DNA from: Bacteroidales bacterium UBA4772
GTDB lineage: Bacteria; Bacteroidota; Bacteroidia; Bacteroidales; VadinHA17
Length of the DNA: 64,000 bases
NCBI GenBank assembly: GCA_002403305.1
Contig: DHHM01000023.1
Span: 201,112-265,111, forward strand
Direction of reading: 5' to 3'
The notes beneath the pieces were generated by a model. That model had not been told where the DNA came from. It saw nothing but the letters and a program-made list of their open reading frames with translations, and did not search any database. The position numbers and the translations under genes are program-made. Shown here piece by piece: positions 7,990-17,900 of the stretch; positions within the stretch are counted from its first letter, which is position 1; the number at the start of each line of letters is the position of its first letter.

Positions 7990-8997
7990 TCAAACCCACC
8001 TCATTATTTCCTCGTTGCAGACAGTGCAACGACCATCGTCGGTCAGTCCCGTCATAGTAGTATGATAACCTGTCCGTTTAACTACCACCGAGTGGCATGA
8101 CGGACAGACAGTGTCGCCGCATGCATCCCTGCCCGACATGTTGCCCGTGTAGACGAAATCCAGGTATTCTGAAGCGATATCCTTAAGCTGAAGGATTGTC
8201 TCTGCAGGAGTGACAGGGGTGTCTCTCAGGTACATCGGAAAGTAGCGGCTCAGGTGCAGCGGAACCTGTTTTCCGGCATTCTGAGCAATCCACTCCGCCT
8301 CTCGCTGCATATCACCGGCAGAGTCATTCAGGCCCGGAAGGATGAGGGTGGTTATCTCAAGATGCTTTCCGGAGGCAGCAACAGTACCGATGGCATCCAG
8401 GACAGGTTTCAGCGTGGCGCCGGTATACTTCCTGTAGAAATCATTGCTGAATGCCTTCAGGTCAATATTGAAAGCATCGATAACACTGATGAGCTCATTC
8501 AGGGGCTCCCGGTTTATGTATCCGTTGGTTACCAGCACGTTCTTCAGGCCTGCGGCAGCCGCCAGATTGGCACAGTCAGTTACATATTCATACCATATAA
8601 CGGGCTCGTTGTAGGTGTAGGCTATCCCTATGTTGTTTTGCTCTCTCACTGCCCGGGCAACCAGCTGTTCCGGTAAGAGACGGGCTGAGCCCGGGGGCGG
8701 CCCGTTCTGAGAGATATGATAGTTCTGACAGAAATCGCAGCTGAGGTTGCAGCCATATGATCCCACGGAGAGGATATTACTACCGGGGAAGAAGTGATAG
8801 AGCGGTTTCTTCTCAACGGGATCAGCAGCATACCCTGATATGATGCCATAGGTAAGTAAGTCAATCATTCCGTTCCTGTTCTCCCTGACCCGGCAGATAC
8901 CCCTCTCCCCGGGTTTCAGCAGGCAGGCATGAGGGCACAGCAGGCACCTTGCGGTACCATCTCCATCAATATTTTTGCTGAGCCTCATCTCCTTCAT
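7990..8997 (-). CDS. amrS: AmmeMemoRadiSam radical SAM enzyme (AmrS-like)
   Basis: This 335-residue protein has the radical SAM cluster motif GCNLSCDFC (C83, C87, C90) within VGSYGCNLSCDFCQNYHIS, diagnostic of the AmrS group formerly called pyruvate formate-lyase activating enzyme homologues. An N-terminal cysteine set (C18, C21, C25, C35) and a C-terminal zinc-ribbon-like part (CPSC, CTVC) are present. The family is named for its linkage to AMMECR1 and MEMO domain proteins; neither is encoded nearby, so this is an orphan copy. The reaction is not established and probably involves a 5'-deoxyadenosyl radical modification. Confidence 0.9.
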   Translation of the reverse strand: MKEMRLSKNIDGDGTARCLLCPHACLLKPGERGICRVRENRNGMIDLLTYGIISGYAADPVEKKPLYHFFPGSNILSVGSYGCNLSCDFCQNYHISQNGPPPGSARLLPEQLVARAVREQNNIGIAYTYNEPVIWYEYVTDCANLAAAAGLKNVLVTNGYINREPLNELISVIDAFNIDLKAFSNDFYRKYTGATLKPVLDAIGTVAASGKHLEITTLILPGLNDSAGDMQREAEWIAQNAGKQVPLHLSRYFPMYLRDTPVTPAETILQLKDIASEYLDFVYTGNMSGRDACGDTVCPSCHSVVVKRTGYHTTMTGLTDDGRCTVCNEEIMRWV

Positions 8998-9092
8998 CCG
9001 TTTGAACTTATAAATTTAATGTTAATTTTGTTTTTCCGGATACGTGTGATTACCGGTATTGCCAATGCTAAAAATACCTAAAAACTGATATC

Positions 9093-9944
9093 ATGACTAC
9101 AAGGAGAGACTTTGTAAGGCAATCAGCCCTTGTGATGGCTGCGATGCCGCTTCTCAATAATGAACTGCTTGCATCAGCCCGTCCTTCGAAGAAGACAGGG
9201 CTGGCCCTGTACACAATACGGGATGAAATGGAAAAAGACCCGGCCGCTGCCCTGGCTGAAGCGGCAGCAATAGGTTACGACTGGGTAGAGGCTGCCGACC
9301 ACAGCAAAGGGAAGTTTTACGGTTTTAGTCCTAAGGAGTTCGGCAAACTTGTGAAGAGAGCAGGCTTGGAGGCTATAAGCTCCCACAGTAATATCAGGCC
9401 TGAAAACGCTGACAAGATGATTGACGAGGTCGCTGAGGCAGGCATGAAATATATTATGCTGCCATCTCTGCCCGGAGAATGGAGCAGTTCTCTCGATGGT
9501 TTCAGGAGGAGTGCCGACTTTTTCAATGAGGCAGGGGAGAAGTGCAGGAAGGCAGGCATTACTTTCGGGTTTCACAACCATCAGGTTGAGTTCCGGGAGA
9601 TAGACGGCACCGTTCCCTATGACCTGTTGGTTGTGAACAGCGATCCCCGGCTTGTGATATTTGAGCTTGACATTGCATGGATCACCGCTGCCGGCAAGGA
9701 CCCGGTAGTCTATTTCAAAAAGTATCCTGGTCGTTTCCCGGTCTGGCATATGAAGGATCTTAGCCCTGAGAAGCAGGATGCCACGCTGGGGGAGGGGATA
9801 ATCGACTTCAAGCCCATTCTTGCCATGTCAAAGAAAGCAGGAATGGAATATTGGTTCGTAGAGCAGGATCACTGCCGCACCCATAGCCCAATGGAAAGCA
9901 TTGCGATCAGTCGCAGATACTACCTGGATGTTCTTGTTAAATAA
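9093..9944 (+). CDS. Tat-signal sugar phosphate isomerase/epimerase-like TIM barrel
   Basis: The 283-residue protein has a twin-arginine-like leader (TTRRDFVRQSALVMAAM) and then an AP-endonuclease-2/xylose-isomerase type TIM barrel. GLALYTIRDEMEKDP opens the barrel, and FHNHQVEF, ELDIAWI, WHMKD and EQDHC carry the likely metal-binding His, Glu and Asp residues. Family members isomerise or epimerise sugars or keto-sugars. Its neighbours are Gfo/Idh/MocA oxidoreductases and a DUF1080 hydrolase, which suggests handling of 3-keto sugars in the periplasm. It converges on the next gene with only 1 bp between stops. Confidence 0.85.
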   Translation: MTTRRDFVRQSALVMAAMPLLNNELLASARPSKKTGLALYTIRDEMEKDPAAALAEAAAIGYDWVEAADHSKGKFYGFSPKEFGKLVKRAGLEAISSHSNIRPENADKMIDEVAEAGMKYIMLPSLPGEWSSSLDGFRRSADFFNEAGEKCRKAGITFGFHNHQVEFREIDGTVPYDLLVVNSDPRLVIFELDIAWITAAGKDPVVYFKKYPGRFPVWHMKDLSPEKQDATLGEGIIDFKPILAMSKKAGMEYWFVEQDHCRTHSPMESIAISRRYYLDVLVK

Positions 9945-9945
9945 T

Positions 9946-11094
9946 TCAGAGTGCTGTTTTTATGGAATTGTTCTTGCTTGAGGCTACCACAGCCTCAAGG
10001 AATTTCATTCCCCTGACACCCTCATAAATGCCCGGGTAGTCAGCCAGGGGATCCCTCTTCCTGCCTTCACTAAGAGCAATGATATGCCGGGCAAAATTCC
10101 TGTAGAGATTGGCAAATGCCTCGATGAATCCCTCGGGGTGGCCGGCAGGAATACGTGAATGCATGGGAGCTGCCACACCTGTTTCGGTAAAGGCGGTGCC
10201 AGTTCGGTATAGCTGGACAGGCCTGTCAGGCCAGAGCACCGTCAGTGAGTTGGGCTCCATCTGTCTCCATGAGATACTGCCCTTATCACCGTAGATTCTG
10301 AGCGAGAGGTTATTTTCCTCACCAATTGCTACCTGGCTGGCCAGCAGGGTGCCCCGGGCGCCGTTTTCAAAGTGCAGTAGCACATTGCCGTCATCATCGA
10401 GCAGCCGGCCCGGCACCACTGAAGCAAGATCGGCGGATAGCTCTGTCACCTCCTGTCCTGAAACGTACTCCGCAAGATTGAAGGCATGAGTACCGATATC
10501 TGCCATGGCGCCCGCTATACCGGCCTTCGCGGGGTCTGATCTCCATTCAGCCTGCCTGTTGCCGGTGGTCTCAACGGGAGATGAGAGCCATCCCTGGAAA
10601 TATTCGACGGCGATCTTCCTTACGGTGCCTGTTTCTCCCCCCAGAACCATCTCGCGGGCCCTTTTAACCATAGGATACCCGGTGTAATTATGGGTGAGAC
10701 AGAAGAGCCTTCCGGTACGCGTAACGGTCTCCTGCAGGTCAGCAGCTTCAGCAACGCTCATGCAGAGAGGTTTGTCGCACACAACGTGAAAACCTGCCTC
10801 CAGGGCCATCTTTGCCGGGCCGTAGTGAAGGTAGTTGGGAGTCACAACCGAAATAAAATGTGGTCTTATATCTTCGGGCAGGGAACTCTCACGGCCTATC
10901 ATCTCCTGCCATGAGTCATAGATGCGTTTGTTGTCAAGCCCCTCTCTTTCTCCCGTGACAGCAGAGACAGCCGGGTCGCTGCTGAAGGCACCGCACACCA
11001 GTCCGGTCATGCCGTCGAGACGGGCTGCCATGCGGTGCACAGGCCCTATCAGCGAACCTTCTCCGCCGCCTATCATACCCATTCTAAGCTTCAT
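9946..11094 (-). CDS. Gfo/Idh/MocA family oxidoreductase (cytoplasmic)
   Basis: The 382-residue protein has no signal peptide. The dinucleotide-binding region is MIGGGEGSLIGPVH (residues 7-20) and the family catalytic-site motif appears as CDKPL (106-110), with K108 expected to be the key lysine. GTHAFNLAEYVSG resembles the substrate-side GTH motif of sugar dehydrogenases. It probably oxidises or reduces a sugar or inositol-like substrate with NAD(P). Its start overlaps the stop of the upstream PH-like membrane gene by 4 bp, so they are translationally coupled. Confidence 0.9.
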   Translation of the reverse strand: MKLRMGMIGGGEGSLIGPVHRMAARLDGMTGLVCGAFSSDPAVSAVTGEREGLDNKRIYDSWQEMIGRESSLPEDIRPHFISVVTPNYLHYGPAKMALEAGFHVVCDKPLCMSVAEAADLQETVTRTGRLFCLTHNYTGYPMVKRAREMVLGGETGTVRKIAVEYFQGWLSSPVETTGNRQAEWRSDPAKAGIAGAMADIGTHAFNLAEYVSGQEVTELSADLASVVPGRLLDDDGNVLLHFENGARGTLLASQVAIGEENNLSLRIYGDKGSISWRQMEPNSLTVLWPDRPVQLYRTGTAFTETGVAAPMHSRIPAGHPEGFIEAFANLYRNFARHIIALSEGRKRDPLADYPGIYEGVRGMKFLEAVVASSKNNSIKTAL

Positions 11095-11579
11095 AACCGG
11101 TTATTTTCTTCATTAGAATTGATGCCCGTTGTCGGAATACCGTTCAGATTGCAGAACTCCTCTACCGCCTCCATGAGTTTAAAGGAGTTGTCACGGTAAT
11201 ACGTGCCAAGGCGGAGGGCAATTACTCTCCCTGCACTGAGAAAGAAAGAAATCTTAAGCTGGCTGAACCCGGTCTTTTCGAGATCTGAGGCCCTGATAAT
11301 CATGGCAGGAGAATAGAATTTATCTTTCAGGACTATTTCACTTTCTGATATTACGACATAGCGGTCAGTCAGGCCGGTTACCTTCAGTATAAGCCATACG
11401 CCGAACAGAAAGAGGAATGCAACAGCAATCCAGGTGCTCCGGGTCGATTGGCCTGATCTGTGCATCATCAGGGCGAGAGTAATTGCTACAGCGATACAGA
11501 TGATCCCGAATAGTGATTTCAGTATCCTGTTAACACTGTTATTCTCACTGAGATCAAGATTGAACCTCCGGGTTTCCAT
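11091..11579 (-). CDS. Membrane protein with PH-like domain, hypothetical
   Basis: This 162-residue protein has two hydrophobic segments (about residues 22-40 and 48-66) followed by a beta-rich cytoplasmic part (RYVVISESEIVLKD and following) that resembles bacterial PH-like domains. Such proteins are common in Bacteroidota and mostly uncharacterised. The four-base overlap with the downstream Gfo/Idh/MocA gene shows an operon, but no functional link is evident. Confidence 0.7.
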   Translation of the reverse strand: METRRFNLDLSENNSVNRILKSLFGIICIAVAITLALMMHRSGQSTRSTWIAVAFLFLFGVWLILKVTGLTDRYVVISESEIVLKDKFYSPAMIIRASDLEKTGFSQLKISFFLSAGRVIALRLGTYYRDNSFKLMEAVEEFCNLNGIPTTGINSNEENNRL

Positions 11580-11839
11580 GGGAAATTTTCCTGCAAATTA
11601 GCGATTTTTGATTACAAGAATTGAAGCTGCCCAAAGATTGCTGCAATCTGCCGCCGAAACCGATAACCTGATCCTTATATGCCCGAATTCCTATGTTTGA
11701 CAGCACCCTCTCTTATTCTGACCTTGCTGATCAGGGTTATCACATTAATGTCAGGAATTACCTTGTAACAGCCGTTATTATTCTCCGGATTTTTTCTATT
11801 TTTATTCCTTGATATCAGAAAAACTTAACCTGACATATT
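11580..11839. other. Intergenic region, 260 bp, with a possible 39-codon ORF
   Basis: This divergent gap must hold promoters for both flanking genes, but I see no perfect TAnnTTTG box. A plus-strand ORF at 11693-11812 would encode 39 residues ending in a hydrophobic stretch (NYLVTAVIILRIFSIFI). It has no recognisable ribosome site and no known relative, so I do not call it a gene. Confidence 0.3.
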
Positions 11840-13339
11840 ATGAAAGAGGAGACAAAAAAGTTTACAAGACGTTCATTTGTAGGCACTACAGGTGCTGCAA
11901 TTGCCGGTCTGACCATCATTCCCGGCAATGTTGTCAGCGGCCTCGGCCATCGTGCCCCGAGTGATAAGCTTAACATTGCGGGAATAGGTGTCGGCGGTGT
12001 TGGCGCCACAAATCTGAGGAACGTTGCGGGAACGGAAAATATCGTCGCGCTCTGTGACGTTGACTGGGGCTACTCAAAGAGAGTTTTTGACGCTTATCCT
12101 GCAGCAAAAAGATACTGGGATTACAGGAAGATGTACGATGAGATGGGTGATTCCATTGATGCAGTGATCATTGCTACGGCAGACCACACTCATGCCCTGA
12201 CTGCAGCACATGCAATGACCATGGGCAAGCATGTCTACCTGCAAAAGCCTCTTACCCACAGTGTCTACGAGTCAAGGCTGCTGACCAGGCTGGCAGCGAA
12301 GCACAGGGTGGCCACATCGATGGGTAACCAGGGCTCTTCTGCCATCGGGGTGGATCTTGTCCAGGAGTGGATACAGAACAGGGAGATAGGTGAGGTGACA
12401 AAGGTGGAAGCCTTCACCGACAGGCCGATATGGCCGCAGGGACTGAACACGCCGACAAAGGTCGACAAGGTTCCAAAGAGCCTTGACTGGGATCTCTTCC
12501 TGGGCCCTGCCCCTGTAAGGCCGTTCAACGAGATCTATCATCCGTGGAACTGGAGAGGATGGTGGGATTTCGGTACGGGCGCCCTTGGTGATATGGCATG
12601 CCATATCCTTCATCCTGTTTTCAAATCCCTCAAGCTTACTTATCCGACACGGGTGCAGGCCAGCTCAACATTGCTGCTCACCGACTGTGCTCCCAATGCG
12701 CAGATGGTGAAACTGGTTTATCCGGCGAGAACGTCACCGTCGCATTACAAGATTGATCTTCCCGAGGTGGAGGTGACCTGGTTTGACGGCGGACTGCAGC
12801 CCATGAAGCCGGAAGGCTGGCCGGCAGGCAGGGATATGAATGACCAGGGAGGAGGCGTTATCTTCCATGGCACCAAGGATAAACTGATATGCGGCTGTTA
12901 TGGCATCAACCCATGGTTGCTGTCGGGACGTATACCAAATGCCCCGCAGACCGAAAGACGTGTTGAGAATGCCACCCGCGGCGGACATGAGATGGACTGG
13001 GTGCGCGCATGCAAGGAGAGCGCTGAAAGCAGGGTGCCTACCAAATCTGACTTCTCAGAGGCCGGACCATTCAATGAGATGGTGGTGATGGGCGTGCTGG
13101 CCGTCAGGCTGCAGGGACTCAACAAGGAGCTGGAATGGGACGGTGAAAAGATGGAGTTCACCAATATCACCGACAGTGACTCTATGAAGATTTGCATCGA
13201 GGATCATTTCAGCATCACAGACGGTCACCCGACCTTCGACAAGAAGTGGACTGAACCCATAAATGCAAAGCAGTTCGCAAAAGAGATGGTCAGGCATAAT
13301 TACCGGGAAGGATGGCAGCTTCCCGAGATGCCTGTATAA
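11840..13339 (+). CDS. Tat-exported Gfo/Idh/MocA family oxidoreductase
   Basis: The 499-residue protein begins with a twin-arginine signal (FTRRSFVGTTGAAIAGLTI) and a Rossmann loop GIGVGGVG at residues 48-55. LQKPLTH (EKP-type motif) and WWDFGTGALGDMACHILHP are features of the large exported subgroup found in Bacteroidota and Planctomycetes. The protein is predicted to fold with its nucleotide cofactor before export. It lies 38 bp upstream of the DUF1080 gene on the same strand, a pairing known from 3-keto-glycoside breakdown: the oxidoreductase oxidises the sugar at C3 and the partner cleaves the glycosidic bond. Substrate specificity is not readable. Confidence 0.9.
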   Translation: MKEETKKFTRRSFVGTTGAAIAGLTIIPGNVVSGLGHRAPSDKLNIAGIGVGGVGATNLRNVAGTENIVALCDVDWGYSKRVFDAYPAAKRYWDYRKMYDEMGDSIDAVIIATADHTHALTAAHAMTMGKHVYLQKPLTHSVYESRLLTRLAAKHRVATSMGNQGSSAIGVDLVQEWIQNREIGEVTKVEAFTDRPIWPQGLNTPTKVDKVPKSLDWDLFLGPAPVRPFNEIYHPWNWRGWWDFGTGALGDMACHILHPVFKSLKLTYPTRVQASSTLLLTDCAPNAQMVKLVYPARTSPSHYKIDLPEVEVTWFDGGLQPMKPEGWPAGRDMNDQGGGVIFHGTKDKLICGCYGINPWLLSGRIPNAPQTERRVENATRGGHEMDWVRACKESAESRVPTKSDFSEAGPFNEMVVMGVLAVRLQGLNKELEWDGEKMEFTNITDSDSMKICIEDHFSITDGHPTFDKKWTEPINAKQFAKEMVRHNYREGWQLPEMPV

Positions 13340-13377
13340 TTGATATTAAGTAACTAACCAAATAAAATCTGACGAAT

Positions 13378-14121
13378 ATGAAAGTATTGAAGTTAATGTT
13401 TGTATTTGCCGTGGCAGTTGCGTTTGTCTCCTGCGGACCGGGAAAATCTAAGAAGGAGGTTGAACAGAAATCGACCGATGCCGAAGTGTGGACCTTCCTC
13501 TTTGACGGCACCACCACTCAGGGATGGCGCAACTATAACAGGGAGACATTCCCCGAGCAGGGATGGGAGATCGTTGACGGAACACTGCATTGCATAGGCT
13601 CCGGCAAGGGCGAAGCCGGCGGTGGTGGTGACATCATCTATGACAGGAAGTTTTCAAATTTCCACCTTAAGCTGGAATGGAAGATATCCGAAGGCGGCAA
13701 CAGCGGCATATTTTATCTTGGACAGGAGAATCCGGAGCTGGATGCCATCTGGAAAACCGCTCTTGAGATGCAGGTACTTGATAATGAGCGCCATCCGGAT
13801 GCAGAAGCAGGCAAGGACGGCAACCGGCAGGCCGGGTCACTCTATGACCTGATACCTGCAGTGCCGCAGAATGCAAAGCCTGCAGGGGAGTGGAACACCG
13901 CGGAGATAAAGGTGTACAAGGGTTCAGTATGGCATATTCAGAACGGTGAGACTGTTCTTGAGTATCACCTGTGGACACCCGAGTGGAAGGAGATGGTTGC
14001 CGGAAGCAAATTCCCCGCACTAAATCCTGACTTTGCCGACGTGGCAACCGAAGGTTACATAGGCCTGCAGGACCACGGTGATGATGTCTGGTTCAGAAAT
14101 ATACAGATCAGGGAGCTTTGA
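13378..14121 (+). CDS. DUF1080 family lipoprotein (3-keto-disaccharide hydrolase type)
   Basis: The 247-residue protein has a lipoprotein signal with lipobox FVSC and C19 as the expected lipidated residue. The remainder is one DUF1080 beta-sandwich: FLFDGTTTQGWRNY at the start, NSGIFYLGQ in the middle, EGYIGLQDHGDDVWFRNIQIREL at the end (given in part). Members cleave glycosides that carry a 3-keto group, by hydrolysis or by elimination, and resemble concanavalin-like lectin folds. Together with the preceding oxidoreductase it suggests an oxidative glycan-degradation route at the outer membrane or periplasm. A strong terminator follows, closing this operon. Confidence 0.92.
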   Translation: MKVLKLMFVFAVAVAFVSCGPGKSKKEVEQKSTDAEVWTFLFDGTTTQGWRNYNRETFPEQGWEIVDGTLHCIGSGKGEAGGGGDIIYDRKFSNFHLKLEWKISEGGNSGIFYLGQENPELDAIWKTALEMQVLDNERHPDAEAGKDGNRQAGSLYDLIPAVPQNAKPAGEWNTAEIKVYKGSVWHIQNGETVLEYHLWTPEWKEMVAGSKFPALNPDFADVATEGYIGLQDHGDDVWFRNIQIREL

Positions 14122-14148
14122 CCAAAACTGCTGACCAGGAGATAAAGG

Positions 14149-14175
14149 GCGCCGGCTGATTCCGGCGCTTTTTTT
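14149..14175 (+). terminator. Rho-independent terminator
   Basis: GCGCCGG (14149-14155) pairs perfectly with CCGGCGC (14162-14168) around a 6-base loop and is followed by seven T bases. It ends the oxidoreductase-DUF1080 operon. Confidence 0.9.
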
Positions 14176-14287
14176 ACCCGGGGATTTATAAAACCAATGA
14201 TGGCCGGTTAACCGGTCCGGCACCGTTCTTCTTCCTTGAATGCTTGATAAGAAGCTTCTTGATTTCTGAAGGCGGGTCCTGTTTTAT

Positions 14288-14872
14288 CTATTGTGGTGGG
14301 TTACCCATAAGGCCGATATCTTCGGCCACCTCTCGCATACCCATTATGGTGTCAGTGATAAGGTCACTGAGTTCTACGCCCAGTATCGCCGCCCCCTTTT
14401 CTATAACGGTACGGTCAACGCCGGCTGCAAACCGCTTGTCAGTCCATTTTTTCCGTACTGAACGGGTTTCCATGTCCAGTACGCTTTTAGAAGGCCTGAC
14501 CAGGGCGCTGGTGGCAACGAGGCCGGTGAGCTCATCAACGGCAAAAAGTGTCTTTTCCAGCAGGCTCTGAGGCTCTGTATCGGAGCAGATGCCGTAGCCG
14601 TGGCTTATTACTGCTCTGATGTACTCCTCCGGCCAGCCCTCTTCACGAAGTATCTTTTCGGTCATCGTACAGTGCTGGTCGGGATACATCTCGTAATCGA
14701 GGTCATGGATCAGTCCTATCACACCCCACATCTCCTCATCCTCGCCATGTTTGCGGGCCATGTATCGCATGACACCCTCAACGGACAGAGCATGTTTGAA
14801 GAGGCTGTCAGACTTGTTGTATTTTTTGAAGAGCGCGAGGGCTTCTTCACGGGATGGTCTGTCTGATTTCAT
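14288..14872 (-). CDS. HD domain hydrolase
   Basis: The 194-residue protein has the metal-binding HD residues H27 (FKHAL), H56-D57 (IHDLD) and D113 (AVDELTGL), matching the HDIG-type phosphohydrolase fold. Soluble single-domain members of this kind typically act on nucleotides or cyclic dinucleotides, though many are uncharacterised. It is on the same strand as the C25 peptidase upstream, 61 bp away, with a GC palindrome between them. No specific substrate can be assigned. Confidence 0.85.
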   Translation of the reverse strand: MKSDRPSREEALALFKKYNKSDSLFKHALSVEGVMRYMARKHGEDEEMWGVIGLIHDLDYEMYPDQHCTMTEKILREEGWPEEYIRAVISHGYGICSDTEPQSLLEKTLFAVDELTGLVATSALVRPSKSVLDMETRSVRKKWTDKRFAAGVDRTVIEKGAAILGVELSDLITDTIMGMREVAEDIGLMGNPPQ

Positions 14873-14911
14873 GGATTATTATTGTAATTAACGGGTAAGC
14901 AATACCTCAAC

Positions 14912-14927
14912 CCCCGATGCATCGGGG
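14912..14927. repeat. 16-bp perfect palindrome CCCCGATGCATCGGGG
   Basis: A perfect inverted repeat lies between the stop of the C25 peptidase and the start of the HD gene, both on the minus strand. No T tract follows, so it is more likely a dispersed intergenic repeat or an RNA-stabilising hairpin than a terminator. Confidence 0.6.
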
Positions 14928-14933
14928 CAGGCT

Positions 14934-17900
14934 TTACGGGGGCATAACCTTAACCACCTTTAGCATGCTGCTCCTGCCGCCTGCGACCATTCTCAGGGTG
15001 TAAACTCCCGGTGCCAGGTGGTGGCAGTTGAACAGTATCCGGTTCCTGCCTGAAGTAAGCTCATAAGTGGATCTCAGCACAATCCTTCCCGTTGCGTCGA
15101 TTATCTCCATCGAGGCAGGCTCAAATCCCTGGAAATAAATCTCAAGGACAAAGTTCTCGCTGAAGGGGTTGGGGAGTATCCTGACACTCTCTGCCGGCAG
15201 CTCCGGGCCTGTACCTGACTTCACATAAGAGACTCGGGCTGTGTCATTGCCGGCATACCCGTCTTCGGGAAGGCGGCTTATGATCTCTATCAGGTAACTG
15301 ACTTCCGGGAGGAAGCTGGTTTTCGTTGCAAAGGAGACGTCAACGGTGTCCCCCGGGTCAATCTTCACGAAGAATGTCTCAATGACAGGATCTCCGGAGT
15401 TGATCCTGTAGGCGAGTGGAAAGCTGGTCAGGGCAGTAAGCCCCAAATTGATGATCCGGCCTGAAATGATGATGTTTCCAAGGTCAGCCAGGGCATCAGG
15501 GGGATATACAGTATCTATATTAAGGTCAGCTTCCAGGAAAGAAATGTCAGGGAATGTTATCTGGTCCAGCCATGCGGCATCCATACCTCCGGAGAGAGAG
15601 ACATCCTTGCTGTAGATCCATTCAAGGTAGTGCACTCCGGGAGAGAGAATAAAGCTATGCAGTTTCCAGGGGGTGTCGCCCGACAATGACAGGCTGTTTG
15701 CACTGTCAATTCTGAAAATAAGCTGGTCATAGATCGGTTCTGAGGAGATACGTGACCAGAATGAGAGAGTATCTCTGACGGGATTGTTGACCTGTATTGC
15801 GAGCACCGAACTGTTCTTGTCAGCTATGGCGCCCGTTCTTGCAGAGAGGATATTCTCATACGCATCCGAAGAGGTGATGGTCCATTGATTTGTCTCCTGC
15901 CGGATCCAGGGGAAGACATCAAACCTGTCAAACTCCCATGTCTCCCTGGTCTTTCCCGTACTCAGGCTCCAGGTGCCACGGGCTTCGTACTTGCCGCTGA
16001 CAAAGCTTACATCATAGGGAATGACAGTACCCGGATTCGCATAATCAGATATTGTTGTCTCAAAGATAATCTCACTGTTCTTGCCCGGCAGGACGATTCC
16101 CGTTTCTTTGACACCTTCCTGAAGATTGAGAAGTGAATTAAACGGCGTGAGGGTTACAGTACCGCTGGCAGATGATGAACCTTTATTCCTGACTGTAACC
16201 CTGAGGTTTATTGTCTCACCGGGATCAGGCAGGAAGTTTGAATTTCCGGTGGACGAATCGTCATGGACAGCGGAGACGATTTCCAGCTGGGGAGCACGAA
16301 GAGTCATGTCTATCCCGAAACTGTAGTGATTGCCGTTATCGGTAAGGCTGAGCATCAGTGATGCCAGTTCACCATCCTCCACCTCATCGGAGACGGTGAA
16401 GACAAAACTACCGTCGATGGTATATGAAGATCCCGGATTTACAACACCGATATATTCCGTTCCGGACCCGATGGTAATCATGCCGGAGGTAACCGACAGT
16501 GCTGCAGTAAGGTTTGATGTCGGGCTCTTGCCAAGGTTGCTGATGGTCACCCTGAGGTCAATTGTCTCACCATAATCTGGAAATCCGTCAGTGGTGCCTC
16601 CGGAATCAGCGAATTCTATTTCACCTGCCACCAGGTATGGGCCCATGACATCTCCAAAATAGAGAGTCTTCATTAAAGGTATCATGTTCTGGCCGGTTAT
16701 TACCAGCAGGCAGGAGTCCTTAACTCCCGGAGGCAGGGAGAGGCTGATATTACCGGATGGGCTCACGAACCTGGCATCCCAGAGTGTGTCGAAATCAGAT
16801 ATTGCTGCGTAGGCGAACGGTCTGGCAAAGAAGTTCAGTGACTCCAGCTCCTGTGGCAGCCTGTCGGGCAGTTCAATATCAAAGGTGTCCGGCCTTCCGA
16901 TAACCGGTGACAGTGTCGGATCTCCCAGCAAAATGTATGTTTCCCAGTAATATCTCTTTCTCGGGCTTGTGCTTGCAGAGACGGACATGTTGCCCGAAAA
17001 GTTAATCTGTCCCATGGTGTGATACCATTCTCCCGGGGGCTCGGCGTGGGTATGAAAGAGCCTGTCGAATGCACCGGCACCCGTATTCTCATACGTCACA
17101 TCCAGCCCGGGGGTACCTGGCCCCACAGCCCAGAAGAAGTCGTCCGTCCAGTAAGAGTCATTGGTACAACCGATATAACCGATGGCACCCTTATTCGGGG
17201 CAGTAACGACAGATGATCCGAAATTGGGTGTAACATTTATCTGTGCCGTCCGGCACGCATTGGCAATAATAAGGGGGTACTCATTGATGTTGGCGAGCCC
17301 ACTGATGGTGGAGACCTTGAAAACAGGGTCACTGAAGCCGGAAGCTTCTCCGTGTCCGGTATAGTTCAGAAGCCCCAGGCCGCTGTTAAAAACCAGCTTC
17401 AGGGAATCATCCTTCAGGGGTGCGTCGGGAAACAGCCATCTGACTGCATTGAGCGAGGTGTTGGGCTCCAGGTAATTATTATAGATATACTGCACCTGAC
17501 CGTTCATGTATGTCTCATAGATGCCCGGGGCGTTGCCTGCGGTGACAAGAGCTCCGGCCCAGAAGTTGTTTGATGGGTCGTAGCTGAAGGTCTCATAATC
17601 AATGATCTTCTTTACCATCTCCTTCAGCTGGGTAGTGTCAGCAACGGGCAACCGTCCGATGAAGAGCTCAGGGATATAGTCTCCTTCGCCGTCAAACTCC
17701 CCGTAGTATAGGTCCGAGACATTGCCGGTACCCCGCGATGTGGGCACCAGGGAGGGATCGCCGACAATGAGAAGATACTGAACCGGGATGCCCGAGTCGA
17801 GGGAGCTGAAATAAAATTCGGAGATTTTCTTTTTCAGGTCATAGTATACAGTGTCAGCAGGACCGGCCCCCTTGTAGAATACGGTTGTCTGTATTCCCTT

